DNA of 6,047 bases from Chloroflexota bacterium. GTDB lineage: Bacteria > Chloroflexota > Anaerolineae > Promineifilales > Promineifilaceae. The stretch spans positions 1-6,047 of the forward strand of contig DOXE01000286.1 of NCBI GenBank assembly GCA_003519205.1, in the 5' to 3' direction. The notes beneath the pieces were generated by a model. The model did not search any database. It saw nothing but the letters and a program-made list of their open reading frames with translations, and had not been told where the DNA came from. Shown piece after piece: positions 1-6,047 of the stretch; positions within the stretch are counted from its first letter, which is position 1; each line of letters opens with the position of its first letter. A program made the translations under genes and the position numbers.

Positions 1-723
1 GAAAAAAGGTTCATGAAGGGGAACTAAACACTTTTCTGTTGGTGGTAGCTTACCTGTGAATTTCCCAATAAGCAGAATGTATTTGCTAGGAGAAAAACTG
101 ACACCTTCAATAAAATCGACTTCACATGAATCTACCTCGTTGATCATGGCTTGAAAAAAATCGCTGGCTTTTGAGAACCTGAGGTATGACAATTTCACGT
201 AGGGTGCTATCTTGTTGAGTTTGATATTGCACTTTAGAACGTACCCCAAAGAACCATATGAGTTGGGCAACATATAGTAAATGTCTGAGTTTGATATGGG
301 TGAGCAATGAATAACTTTTCCCTCCCCGGTGAGAAGGTCAAAGTCGGTCACCATTTCGTGAACGAGGCCAAATTTGAAGCTGGAAGATTGCCCGCCTAAT
401 CCAGCGATTACACCTCCGACTGTGATGGACCTTAGCTCGGGCACAGCTTGGGGCATCAAGTTAAATGCTAAGGTGGCATTGACCAGATCATAAAACGTGG
501 TCATCCCCTCAACCGTGGCAATTTTATTTTCAGTATCAATGCTAAGCACCTGATTAAAGTGACGAAGGTCTAGATTTGGTTTTTGGTCTCTATCTTTGAA
601 AATGTGCCTGGCATTTTTCTTGATTGAAATGTTTTGACCTTGGGAGAGAAGGGTTTTGAATTGTCGGACAGCATCAGCCTCCTTTTCATCGTATTCGGCT
701 GAAGAAACGAGTTCGTGGAACAT
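1..723 (-). CDS. DHCR24-like FAD-binding oxidoreductase (partial, C-terminus off the left edge)
   Basis: An open frame of 241 codons reads off the window edge without a stop. It looks like the N-terminal half of an FAD-linked oxidase (FAD_binding_4/PCMH fold) of the type of delta(24)-sterol reductase DHCR24 and of bacterial relatives such as the TmsA/BfaA flavoproteins of 10-methyl fatty acid synthesis. Visible marks are a beta-rich start with LDLRHFNQVLSID (about residues 51-63), VEGMTTFYDL (71-80), the glycine-rich flavin-binding stretch PELRSITVGG then GLGGQSSS (95-115), HEMV (122-125), LLTGEG (130-135), SNSDIYY and NSYGSLGY; a later segment has VEGVSFS. The order of these blocks matches DHCR24 as I remember it. 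ATG at 723 is taken as the start because the frame has a stop just before 780. A TTG at 777 would add 18 residues; neither has a strong Shine-Dalgarno. The gene follows the EamA gene by 67 bp (13 bp with TTG) and could be cotranscribed with it. The substrate is unknown: a C=C reduction on a lipid or isoprenoid is inferred from the family only. Confidence 0.85.
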   Translation of the reverse strand, partial: MFHELVSSAEYDEKEADAVRQFKTLLSQGQNISIKKNARHIFKDRDQKPNLDLRHFNQVLSIDTENKIATVEGMTTFYDLVNATLAFNLMPQAVPELRSITVGGVIAGLGGQSSSFKFGLVHEMVTDFDLLTGEGKVIHCSPISNSDIYYMLPNSYGSLGYVLKCNIKLNKIAPYVKLSYLRFSKASDFFQAMINEVDSCEVDFIEGVSFSPSKYILLIGKFTGKLPPTEKCLVPLHEPFF

Positions 724-790
724 TGGCGTAATGGTTTCTGTCCAATCGCGTTCAATTTTACCTGGCTCAAAATGCAACCAGGATCCCTAT

Positions 791-1744
791 TCAGGTCACG
801 ATATCTTCGGTCGGCGTTGAGGCCTGAGGAGTAGCAGCGGGTGCTGGGCCTTTTATCGCACCCTGCCATACCCCGGCAAGGACCAGTGCACCACCCGCGA
901 CGAATGAGATGGTGACGACCTCTCCTAAAAGCAAGGCGGCGATGACAACCGTTGACACTGGAAAGAGCAGGAAGGAGTATGCGGTTACCGACGCGTCCCA
1001 TCGGCTAAGGACAAAGAGATAAAGATAGAACAAGACAACCGAGCCCATGAGGACGAGGTAAGTAAAGGCAGCCCAGGTGTTGGCCGTTGCTGGCAACTGC
1101 CACCCCTCACCTGCGATTAGGGACAGGCACAAAAGAAGAAAAGCACCTGCGGTGAAAGCGATCGAGTTGGTTACGACGGGATGGCTTTGAGGGAACAGTT
1201 TAAAGACGACGGCCGCTTCTGCAATACATACCCCACCGGCAAATACAGCCAGAAGAGACGGCACATGAAAGCTTGTACCCAAACCTCCATAAACGCCAAG
1301 AATTATCCCTGCAATCGCAATTAGGGCTCCAATTAACCCTCGCCAACGAAATGTCTCCAGGCCATGGGCCACCGCCAGGAGAAGCGTCAAAAGCGGAACG
1401 AAGGCCAAGACTACCATCGTGAGACCGGCTGGGACACGGAGTAGGCCCCAGTAAAGGAAGGAATAGGCCGCCCCAATGGATAGGAGACCATAAATCAAGG
1501 CACCAACCAGGGCTTTACCTTTGGGTAGGGTAAGGCGTCGAAGAAGAACGATGATCCAGAAGATCAACGCGGCCGCACCAAACCTGGTGGCTGCACCCCA
1601 GAACGGGGGGAGTTCCAAGTTGCTAATGCGTACAGCGACAGCGTTGCTACCACCGATGATCACCAGTAAGATAAATGCAATCAGGGTAGCACGATTTTGT
1701 CCGGTAACCCCCAGACCTCTATCAGAAAAGCTACTTCGACTCAT
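791..1744 (-). CDS. EamA/DMT-family transporter, ten membrane helices
   Basis: A 317-residue, very hydrophobic inner-membrane protein of the drug/metabolite transporter superfamily (EamA, RhaT/YdcZ-like), which typically exports amino acids, metabolites or drugs by proton exchange. About ten helices can be drawn (roughly 20-40, 49-69, 78-98, 106-127, 135-154, 162-182, 190-211, 223-246, 254-274, 280-298), arranged as two five-helix EamA repeats. Typical marks are GGSNAVAVRISN in helix 1, LPPFWGAATRFG leading into helix 2, YWGLLRVPAGL before helix 4, and in the second repeat LFPVSTVVIAALLLGE in helix 9. The C-terminus is a short Pro/Ala/Thr-rich tail. Length is normal (about 290-320). The ATG at 1744 is the only sensible start because the next in-frame Met is near residue 110; there is no clear Shine-Dalgarno. 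An out-of-frame ATG-AAA-TGA at 1749-1741 overlaps the start. The substrate cannot be told from sequence. Confidence 0.92.
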   Translation of the reverse strand: MSRSSFSDRGLGVTGQNRATLIAFILLVIIGGSNAVAVRISNLELPPFWGAATRFGAAALIFWIIVLLRRLTLPKGKALVGALIYGLLSIGAAYSFLYWGLLRVPAGLTMVVLAFVPLLTLLLAVAHGLETFRWRGLIGALIAIAGIILGVYGGLGTSFHVPSLLAVFAGGVCIAEAAVVFKLFPQSHPVVTNSIAFTAGAFLLLCLSLIAGEGWQLPATANTWAAFTYLVLMGSVVLFYLYLFVLSRWDASVTAYSFLLFPVSTVVIAALLLGEVVTISFVAGGALVLAGVWQGAIKGPAPAATPQASTPTEDIVT

Positions 1745-2041
1745 TTCATCAATTGTAGGTTGGATTGTGCAAGATGTTTGAGATATTTACCTATAAGCGG
1801 TTAATGTGCCGCTATGATAAATATACCTGTTCTGTCTAAAGATACTGTAACCGAATTTTCTTTTTTTGACCAAATCTCTTACACAAGGCTTCTCTAACTG
1901 ACCGACAGGCGAGATACCCCGGGCACGTTGAGTAATTGCCAGATTTGCCATGATCTATTGAACAAGGATGGTTGTTGCTAATGGCTGATCATTCATAGCC
2001 AAAAACAATGGGTATAAGGACCGAATATCAGCGAGATACTA
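1745..2041. other. Intergenic region between the permease gene and the EamA gene
   Basis: A 297-bp stretch without a credible gene, downstream of the ABC permease and upstream of the EamA gene, both read leftward. The permease ends with tandem TAA TAG stops. I see no strong hairpin followed by a T-run in the leftward direction, so termination here is unresolved. A TGGCT/AGCCA pair around 1982-2000 has its T-rich flank on the wrong side. Toward EamA, on the minus strand, a TATATT box (1825-1820) with a poor TTACAG box (1850-1845, 19-bp spacing) is a weak promoter candidate. A small AGCGG/CCGCT inverted repeat (1796-1813, 8-nt loop) lies between that box and the start codon. Nothing else stands out. 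Confidence 0.5.
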
Positions 2042-4423
2042 TTATTCATACGCCAGCGCCTCACGGACGCTGACCTTAGTCGCCCGAAGAGCTGGCCATA
2101 AGCTGGCCAATGCCGATAGAACGATCATAATCACTAACCATGAAAGGACCGCACTCATGGGGTAGCTAAAATCGAGTGGAACTTCCAGCAACGAATACCC
2201 AATTAGGTTACTGAAGAGACGGGCTAAAGGATAGCTGAAGGGCACAACCAATAACCAACTAATTATGCCCACCAAGACGCCTTCGGATACGAAGATGCCA
2301 AGGACAGCCAGCGAACTGGCGCCGATGGCCCTAATAACACCAACCTCTCGTGCTCGCTCGACGACGTTGATGGACATAGTGCTCATCAGACCGACGCTGC
2401 CCACAATTGCAGCCAGGATGGCCATCGCCAACATGAGATTGGTGATGATATCAAACTGAGCCTGATTAATTTCTCTTACTCTGGCAGCACTTTCAAAATT
2501 AGAAGCTTCGATATGCTGATTGGCGTAGGTGTCGCGCAAATCCTTGATAAGCGCATCCTGACTCTTGGCGTCATTTTTTTCAGCCATTACCCAAACGCTA
2601 CTGCCGCGATTGACGGTCCGGGTCGCCCGGCCCAAGGCGTCAAAAGGCACAAAATTCTCGCTCTGATTGTTGTTGACGTTGATGATCAAGCCCACGACAG
2701 TCCAATCTGATTCCTGCCCTTCTATGGTCAAGGTGACCTGGTCGCCTACCTTGAATCCTTCGTCCGTGGCGATCTTATTGTTGAGTAGTATTGCCTGATC
2801 ATCTTCAGGCAATAGGGCACGACCGCGAATGATTCTTGGCCTGAACATGACTGAATCGGCCGGCACTCCACGGACAAAGACCTGGCGTTCCTCTTCTTCG
2901 TCCAAAGATAACTCCGCTGCCCGGAAACTCCATAACTCCGCTTTAACTACACCGGGAACTTGCTCAGTTACCTCTACCAGGCGCTCTTGGCGGTACAAGC
3001 GTTTGAATCCAACGGCTACGTCGAAGCCAAAGTCATCTAGCAACACCTCAAGTGTGTTGTTCAAGGAGGCCTGGAAGCTGATGACTACGATAAACATCAG
3101 ACCACCGAGGACAAGTGTGATCAGGGTTAGGGCGATGCGAGCTTTACGGCGGAAAGTGTTGCGCAGGCTAAGGGTCAGGGGACGGGGCAGGGCACGGATC
3201 TGGGCAAATAGCCGGTCGAGCGGGCTGGCCCCGAAACTTGCTCCAAGGCCATAGGTGCTGATGGCTTTGTGTACGGTGATACGCGCACCGCCGATCACCG
3301 GGATCAACGCCGCCAGCAGGGGCACGACCAAGCCGATGACAATTTGTATGAGGATCACACCTGGCATCAAGCGAAACGAATCAACTTCAATGTTCAATAG
3401 ATTGAGGAGCCATTGAGATAACAGGTGGGCAGCAATAGCCCCCAGCGGAATGGCTATGAGCAAAGCGAGAAGCCCATAGATAGAGGCCATCGCCAGATAC
3501 ACGCGAATGACGTTCGCAGTTGTAGCACCAATGGTTTTCATGACACCTATTTGCCAAACCTGTTGAGCAATGGTTGCGTTCATCACATTGACGATCAGGA
3601 ATCCGCTCAATCCTATTAACAACAAGCCCAATATGGTTAGAATCAGCAAAATCGAATCAATTTGATCTTGCATCCAGTGAATTTCTGGATCATTGATCTC
3701 AACATAGCCGACGTCCACATCCATACGTTCCAGTCGATCCTGAATGTCCTTGCTGGCTTCATTTGCCCCTTCATCACTGAATGTCTCCAGGAGGAGATTA
3801 AGTCTGTTGTATCCTTCTTCTCGGTTGTTTAACCAGGAAGTAGTCTCAACGGTGGCAAAAAAAACCGCATCGCCGCCAAGTTGCGGTGGATAGATTTGAG
3901 TATGGCGAATAATGCCCTCAATCGGTAAATATCGCTCTTTATGATCGTAATCGACGATGATGGTGGTTCCCAAAGGAATATCGAAATAGGCTGACGAGAG
4001 TCTCTCCACCGCCAGCGTCCGACTGGAGCGGGAGTCGGACGGCCACTGGCCAGCTAACAACTCCACAAGGTTCATAGATTGGTTTTCATAATCGTCACGG
4101 GCCAACATAAGCCCGTCTCGCCAGTCCGTTTCACCTTCCAATTTCCAGCGGAAAGAGATCCCGTCTTCACCTTCGGTATTGGCAACTCCTGGTTCATGCC
4201 TGATTTTGTCGGCCACGTCCTGGTCGAATCTATCACTGTAAAAAATGATATGTGGAAATTGGCTTGCTTGGTGGCTCTCCTTCATCCGAGCTTGCATCTC
4301 GCTGGATAAACCAAAGACTACCCCCAAGGCAAATACACCTACCGTCGTGGAAAGGATAACGAGGAAGGTGCGGACCTTGTTGCCCCACAGATCACGCCAG
4401 ACTTTGCGCCAGATCATACTCAT
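2042..4423 (-). CDS. ABC exporter permease, double MacB/FtsX unit
   Basis: A 793-residue permease made of two tandem MacB-periplasmic-domain plus FtsX units in one chain, so a single polypeptide can supply both halves of the membrane channel. Unit 1 has an N-terminal cytoplasmic [15 protein letters not shown] and TM1 (about 19-39), a large extracytoplasmic domain (45-255) and TM2-4 (about 257-280, 304-335, 353-378). Unit 2 repeats this: SLRNTFRRKARIAL and TM5 (about 430-451), extracytoplasmic domain (455-655), TM6-8 (about 660-686, 705-735, 756-780). Coupling motifs occur in both: IGVMKTIGATTANVIR (unit 1) and VGVIRAIGASSLAVLG (unit 2). Each unit ends with a related segment (ARITVHKAISTYG; ATKVSVREALAYE), the latter being the classic MacB/FtsX C-terminus. 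An upstream in-frame ATG at 4441 would add six residues, but only the ATG at 4423 has a near-perfect Shine-Dalgarno. The gene overlaps the ATPase gene by 32 nt, so the two act together. The substrate is unknown: lipoprotein/lipid extraction (LolCE-like) or export of a peptide or drug (MacB-like) are both possible. Confidence 0.93.
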   Translation of the reverse strand: MSMIWRKVWRDLWGNKVRTFLVILSTTVGVFALGVVFGLSSEMQARMKESHQASQFPHIIFYSDRFDQDVADKIRHEPGVANTEGEDGISFRWKLEGETDWRDGLMLARDDYENQSMNLVELLAGQWPSDSRSSRTLAVERLSSAYFDIPLGTTIIVDYDHKERYLPIEGIIRHTQIYPPQLGGDAVFFATVETTSWLNNREEGYNRLNLLLETFSDEGANEASKDIQDRLERMDVDVGYVEINDPEIHWMQDQIDSILLILTILGLLLIGLSGFLIVNVMNATIAQQVWQIGVMKTIGATTANVIRVYLAMASIYGLLALLIAIPLGAIAAHLLSQWLLNLLNIEVDSFRLMPGVILIQIVIGLVVPLLAALIPVIGGARITVHKAISTYGLGASFGASPLDRLFAQIRALPRPLTLSLRNTFRRKARIALTLITLVLGGLMFIVVISFQASLNNTLEVLLDDFGFDVAVGFKRLYRQERLVEVTEQVPGVVKAELWSFRAAELSLDEEEERQVFVRGVPADSVMFRPRIIRGRALLPEDDQAILLNNKIATDEGFKVGDQVTLTIEGQESDWTVVGLIINVNNNQSENFVPFDALGRATRTVNRGSSVWVMAEKNDAKSQDALIKDLRDTYANQHIEASNFESAARVREINQAQFDIITNLMLAMAILAAIVGSVGLMSTMSINVVERAREVGVIRAIGASSLAVLGIFVSEGVLVGIISWLLVVPFSYPLARLFSNLIGYSLLEVPLDFSYPMSAVLSWLVIMIVLSALASLWPALRATKVSVREALAYE

Positions 4424-5165
4424 GGCTCTCCTCCCTGACATCCTTCGCTAAATACTTGCCGTTACCATTGTTCACGTCGCGATCCAGGCGGCCATCTAAC
4501 AAATGGAGGATACGTTCGGTGCGTTCGCTCAAACTCTGATCGTGAGTCACAACCATCAACGTCTTGCCTTGAATTACTAACTCCTCAAATAGGGCGAAGA
4601 CCTCGGCTGCGGTGACCGTATCCAGGTTACCTGTAGGCTCGTCGGCAACAACTAATGGTGGGTCGTTGGCTAACGCACGGGCTATGGCTGCCCGTTGTTG
4701 TTGTCCACCGCTGAGCTCGCTAGGTAGCTTATCTGCTTGATCGGCTATGTCCACTAATTGCAGCAGATGAATTGCGCGTTCCTTGCGCTGTCGCCCCCTG
4801 TACATCTTGCAGAAGTCCATCGGCAGGATCACATTTTCTAATATCGTTAGCGTCGGTAGCAATTGGAAAAACTGGAAGATGACGCCGACATATCGGCCGC
4901 GCCAGCGAGCCAACTGGTTCTCGCTAAGTGAATGGATTGCTTGCCCGCCCACGCGCACTTCTCCGTCAGTCGGTCTATCAATGCCTGTGATCATGTTCAA
5001 TAGGGTGGATTTACCCGAGCCGGAAGGTCCAACCACGCCGACTAATTCACCAGGATACACCTGCAATGTTATATCCTTCAGGACGGTCAGGTCTCCGGCC
5101 CCGGTGTGGTAGGTCTTGACCACATCGTATAAGCTAATCATAGCCCCGTTGCTGTTAGTATCCAT
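4392..5165 (-). CDS. ABC transporter ATP-binding protein, LolD/MacB (FtsE-like) type
   Basis: A 257-residue cytoplasmic ATPase that powers the neighbouring FtsX-type permease. With the start at 5165 all ABC motifs are intact: Walker [10 protein letters not shown] (residues 46-54), Q-loop [16 protein letters not shown] (Gln 98), signature LSGGQQQR (151-158), Walker B LVVADE with D-loop PTGNLD (171-182), and the switch His in VVTHD (208). The A-loop tyrosine lies in VVKTYHTG near the N-terminus. The [11 protein letters not shown] stretch and DEPTGNLD are typical of the LolD/MacB/FtsE branch. A tail of about 30 polar residues follows the core, and its codons contain the start of the permease gene. 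Starts at 5207, 5180, 5165 and 5141 are in frame. 5165 is preferred because GAGGG lies 8 nt upstream and the residues before it look unconserved; 5180 also has a possible GGGAG. It is the first gene of the operon. Confidence 0.95.
   Translation of the reverse strand: MDTNSNGAMISLYDVVKTYHTGAGDLTVLKDITLQVYPGELVGVVGPSGSGKSTLLNMITGIDRPTDGEVRVGGQAIHSLSENQLARWRGRYVGVIFQFFQLLPTLTILENVILPMDFCKMYRGRQRKERAIHLLQLVDIADQADKLPSELSGGQQQRAAIARALANDPPLVVADEPTGNLDTVTAAEVFALFEELVIQGKTLMVVTHDQSLSERTERILHLLDGRLDRDVNNGNGKYLAKDVREESHEYDLAQSLA
4428..4435 (-). promoter_or_regulatory. Shine-Dalgarno of the permease, inside the ATPase gene
   Basis: The minus strand reads GGGAGGAG then AGCC then ATG. The GGAGG core sits 6 nt from the ATG at 4423, the best ribosome-binding site in the window. 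It lies within the last codons of the ATPase gene, which decides the permease start in favour of 4423 over the ATG at 4441 and suggests that ribosomes finishing the ATPase reinitiate on the permease. Confidence 0.85.
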
Positions 5166-5173
5166 GGCTTTAT

Positions 5174-5178
5174 CCCTC
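5174..5178 (-). promoter_or_regulatory. Probable Shine-Dalgarno of the ABC ATPase
   Basis: On the minus strand GAGGG lies 8 nt before the ATG at 5165. The farther in-frame ATG at 5207 has no purine-rich element in front of it, and the ATG at 5180 has only GGGAG at 5-nt spacing. This supports, without proving, a start at 5165. Confidence 0.5.
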
Positions 5179-5260
5179 ATCTGGACTCCCAACTCTTGTA
5201 TCGCCATAACTTGATGGTTGATCTTGGGTATTCCATTTTCTATACGTAAAATATCGTCTT

Positions 5261-5289
5261 TTAGGCTCTCGAAAACCTCGTGGTGTCAA
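5261..5289 (-). promoter_or_regulatory. Candidate promoter of the ABC operon
   Basis: The minus strand carries a perfect TTGACA (5289-5284). At 17-bp spacing lies GCCTAA (5266-5261), a poor match to TATAAT; shifting to 18 bp gives CCTAAA, no better. The resulting leader would be about 90 nt before the ATG at 5165. A perfect -35 with a weak -10 often marks a promoter that needs an activator, but the match may be chance. Confidence is moderate to low. Confidence 0.4.
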
Positions 5290-5302
5290 CCTGTTTACAG
5301 TT
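5288..5302. promoter_or_regulatory. Imperfect palindrome at the -35 box, possible operator
   Basis: AACCTGTTTACAGTT has a CTGT/ACAG core around TT, with flanking AA and TT, and its left end touches the TTGACA of the ABC promoter candidate. A dimeric regulator binding here would cover the -35 region. No regulator gene is present in the window, so this is only a symmetry observation. Confidence 0.3.
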
Positions 5303-5357
5303 ACATGATATCTTTTGGCTATCAGACCTAATTGGGCTTTTATCAGCTTAGAGCAAT

Positions 5358-5392
5358 AACTCCCCGAATGCATCGTGCAGTTGGGGAGTTTT
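5358..5392. terminator. Strong symmetric hairpin, terminator-like
   Basis: Arms AACTCCCC (5358-5365) and GGGGAGTT (5383-5390) pair perfectly over 8 bp. Inside, GAA and GTT can add a G-T and an A-T pair, and TGCA TCG TGCA forms a second 4-bp stem, so the whole element is close to one 15-bp hairpin with a 3-nt loop. On the plus strand it is followed by TTTT (5389-5392), on the minus strand by TTATTG, so it best resembles a rho-independent terminator for rightward transcription. Its place between two divergent genes is unusual, because no annotated gene ends there. Confidence 0.6.
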
Positions 5393-5534
5393 AGCATTGG
5401 CCAGGTGGCTGATTTAGGGAATACTACAAAAGAACCTGCAACCTATCGTGACCGCAAGAAATCATTTTTTCATGTTAGGTCGTGTTCCATTGGTTACAGA
5501 CTAAATAAGCAGTTATTCCTTGTCCTGCTGTATC

Positions 5535-5543
5535 TGCTACAAT
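5535..5543 (+). promoter_or_regulatory. Extended -10 promoter of fbp
   Basis: TGC followed by TACAAT is a full extended -10 element (TGn plus 5 of 6 matches to TATAAT). There is no good -35 box at 17 bp, which extended -10 promoters can tolerate. Transcription would start near 5550, only about four bases before the fbp ATG. Confidence 0.45.
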
Positions 5544-5553
5544 CATAAAGCTC

Positions 5554-6047
5554 ATGGATTTAACATATCTACAGCTATTGGCCGAGCAATATCCAACCGT
5601 CCAGGCTACCTCGACGAAAATAATTGAGCTGGAAGCCACTCTTGAATTACCTAAAGAGACGGAACATTTTCTTTCGGATATTCATGGTGAATACGAAGCT
5701 TTTTTGCACTTGCTCAGGAATAGCTCTGGCTCGCTGCGCCGCCGAATTGACGAACTGTTCGGAACTGAACTTTCGGGAAAGGGCCGTCGTTCCTTGGCAA
5801 CCCTCGTTTATTACCCAGAGCAGAAGCTGCCTCTAATCCTAGCCGAGGAAACGGACGAAAGTGAATGGTACCGTATCACGTTCCGACGACTCATTCGCCT
5901 ATGCCGATCTGTCAGTACCAAATATACTCGAGCGACAGTGCGCCAGTCTTTACCGCCAGACTATGCCACTATCATTGAGGAATTACTCTACTCGTCAGAA
6001 CAGGTCCAGGATCGCGCAGCTTACTATGATCGCCATATCGAATCGAT
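5554..6047 (+). CDS. fbp: Fructose-1,6-bisphosphatase class III (partial, C-terminus off the right edge)
   Basis: The first 164 residues of a class III (Firmicutes-type) fructose-1,6-bisphosphatase, a metal-dependent calcineurin-like phosphatase that turns fructose 1,6-bisphosphate into fructose 6-phosphate in gluconeogenesis. The family is about 640-670 residues long, so roughly a quarter is seen. Typical blocks are YLQLLAEQYPTVQ near the start, FLSDIHGEYEAFLHLLRN (about 39-56) with the metal-binding SDIHGE at 41-46, RRRIDELFG (62-70), LATLVYYPEQKL (81-92), EWYRITFRRLIRLCR (104-118), SSKYTR-like VSTKYTRATVR and DYATIIEELL. ATG at 5554 is the first start codon after an in-frame TAA at 5506-5508. 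There is no Shine-Dalgarno, and the extended -10 box lies so close that the mRNA may be leaderless. The gene is divergent from the ABC operon. Confidence 0.93.
   Translation, partial: MDLTYLQLLAEQYPTVQATSTKIIELEATLELPKETEHFLSDIHGEYEAFLHLLRNSSGSLRRRIDELFGTELSGKGRRSLATLVYYPEQKLPLILAEETDESEWYRITFRRLIRLCRSVSTKYTRATVRQSLPPDYATIIEELLYSSEQVQDRAAYYDRHIES

Larger units (their letters stand above)
5166..5553. other. Divergent intergenic region between the ABC operon and fbp
   Basis: About 390 bp with no credible protein gene, separating the leftward ABC operon from rightward fbp. It holds a consensus -35 box and an imperfect palindrome for the ABC operon (about 5261-5302), a strong symmetric hairpin (5358-5390) and an extended -10 box directly before fbp (5535-5543). 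The stretch 5393-5530 shows nothing I can name. A 75-codon minus-strand frame at 5170-5397 overlaps the ATPase start and the hairpin and is not regarded as a gene. Confidence 0.6.

Noticed and set aside
570..1001. 143-codon minus-strand frame
   Set aside because: It crosses the end of the EamA gene and the start of the flavoprotein gene in another frame, is rich in Arg/Cys/Ser without recognisable motifs, and both overlapped genes have strong family signatures.
1796..1813. AGCGG/CCGCT inverted repeat as an operator for EamA
   Set aside because: A 5-bp stem with an 8-nt spacer is common by chance and there is no regulator gene or second copy to support it.
1982..2000. TGGCT/AGCCA inverted repeat as terminator of the ABC operon
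   Set aside because: The stem is only 5 bp with a 10-nt loop, and for leftward transcription the T-run precedes rather than follows it.
2829..3254. 141-codon plus-strand frame
   Set aside because: It is antisense to the permease, is an Arg/Ser/Thr-rich low-complexity translation and shows no domain; typical shadow frame.
5170..5397. 75-codon minus-strand frame upstream of the ATPase
   Set aside because: It overlaps the ATPase N-terminus and runs through the promoter candidate and hairpin, with no motif and no ribosome-binding site.
5624..5836. 70-codon plus-strand frame
   Set aside because: It lies within the well-supported fbp coding sequence in another frame.
1..6047. Mobile element, CRISPR array, tRNA or defence system
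   Set aside because: No transposase, integrase or repeat array, no tRNA-like cloverleaf in the gaps, and all five genes belong to common transport or metabolic families.

Overview
This window looks like an ordinary bacterial chromosome segment of mixed base composition. It carries five protein-coding genes, two of them cut by the window edges. There is no rRNA, tRNA, CRISPR array, insertion sequence or phage gene. The mix (a MacB/LolD-type ABC exporter with a double-unit FtsX permease, a class III fructose-1,6-bisphosphatase, an EamA transporter and a bacterial DHCR24-like flavoprotein) would fit Chloroflexota or a similar environmental lineage. That is an impression from protein style, not a demonstrated assignment.

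Layout from left to right. On the minus strand, positions 1-723 hold the N-terminal half of a DHCR24-like FAD-binding oxidoreductase; its C-terminus lies off the left edge. Just upstream in the same direction is an EamA/DMT-family ten-helix transporter (791-1744). A 297-bp gap (1745-2041) with no gene and no convincing terminator follows. Then comes a two-gene minus-strand operon, transcribed from right to left: an ABC ATPase (4392-5165) followed by its permease (2042-4423). These two genes overlap by 32 nt, and the Shine-Dalgarno of the permease lies inside the ATPase coding sequence, so translational coupling is likely. The divergent intergenic region (5166-5553) holds a consensus -35 box facing the ABC operon, an imperfect palindrome touching it, a strong symmetric hairpin and an extended -10 box facing right. 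On the plus strand, 5554-6047 is the first quarter of a class III fructose-1,6-bisphosphatase (fbp), which continues off the right edge.

The ATPase and permease form one machine: the ATPase energises the FtsX-type permease, most likely to expel or extract a hydrophobic or envelope substrate. No membrane-fusion (HlyD/MacA) partner lies within the window. The other genes have no evident functional link to the exporter; fbp is a housekeeping gluconeogenesis gene read divergently. I found no clear novel system. The items most worth a second look are the hairpin and possible small RNA between the divergent promoters, the apparently leaderless fbp start, and the DHCR24-like flavoprotein.
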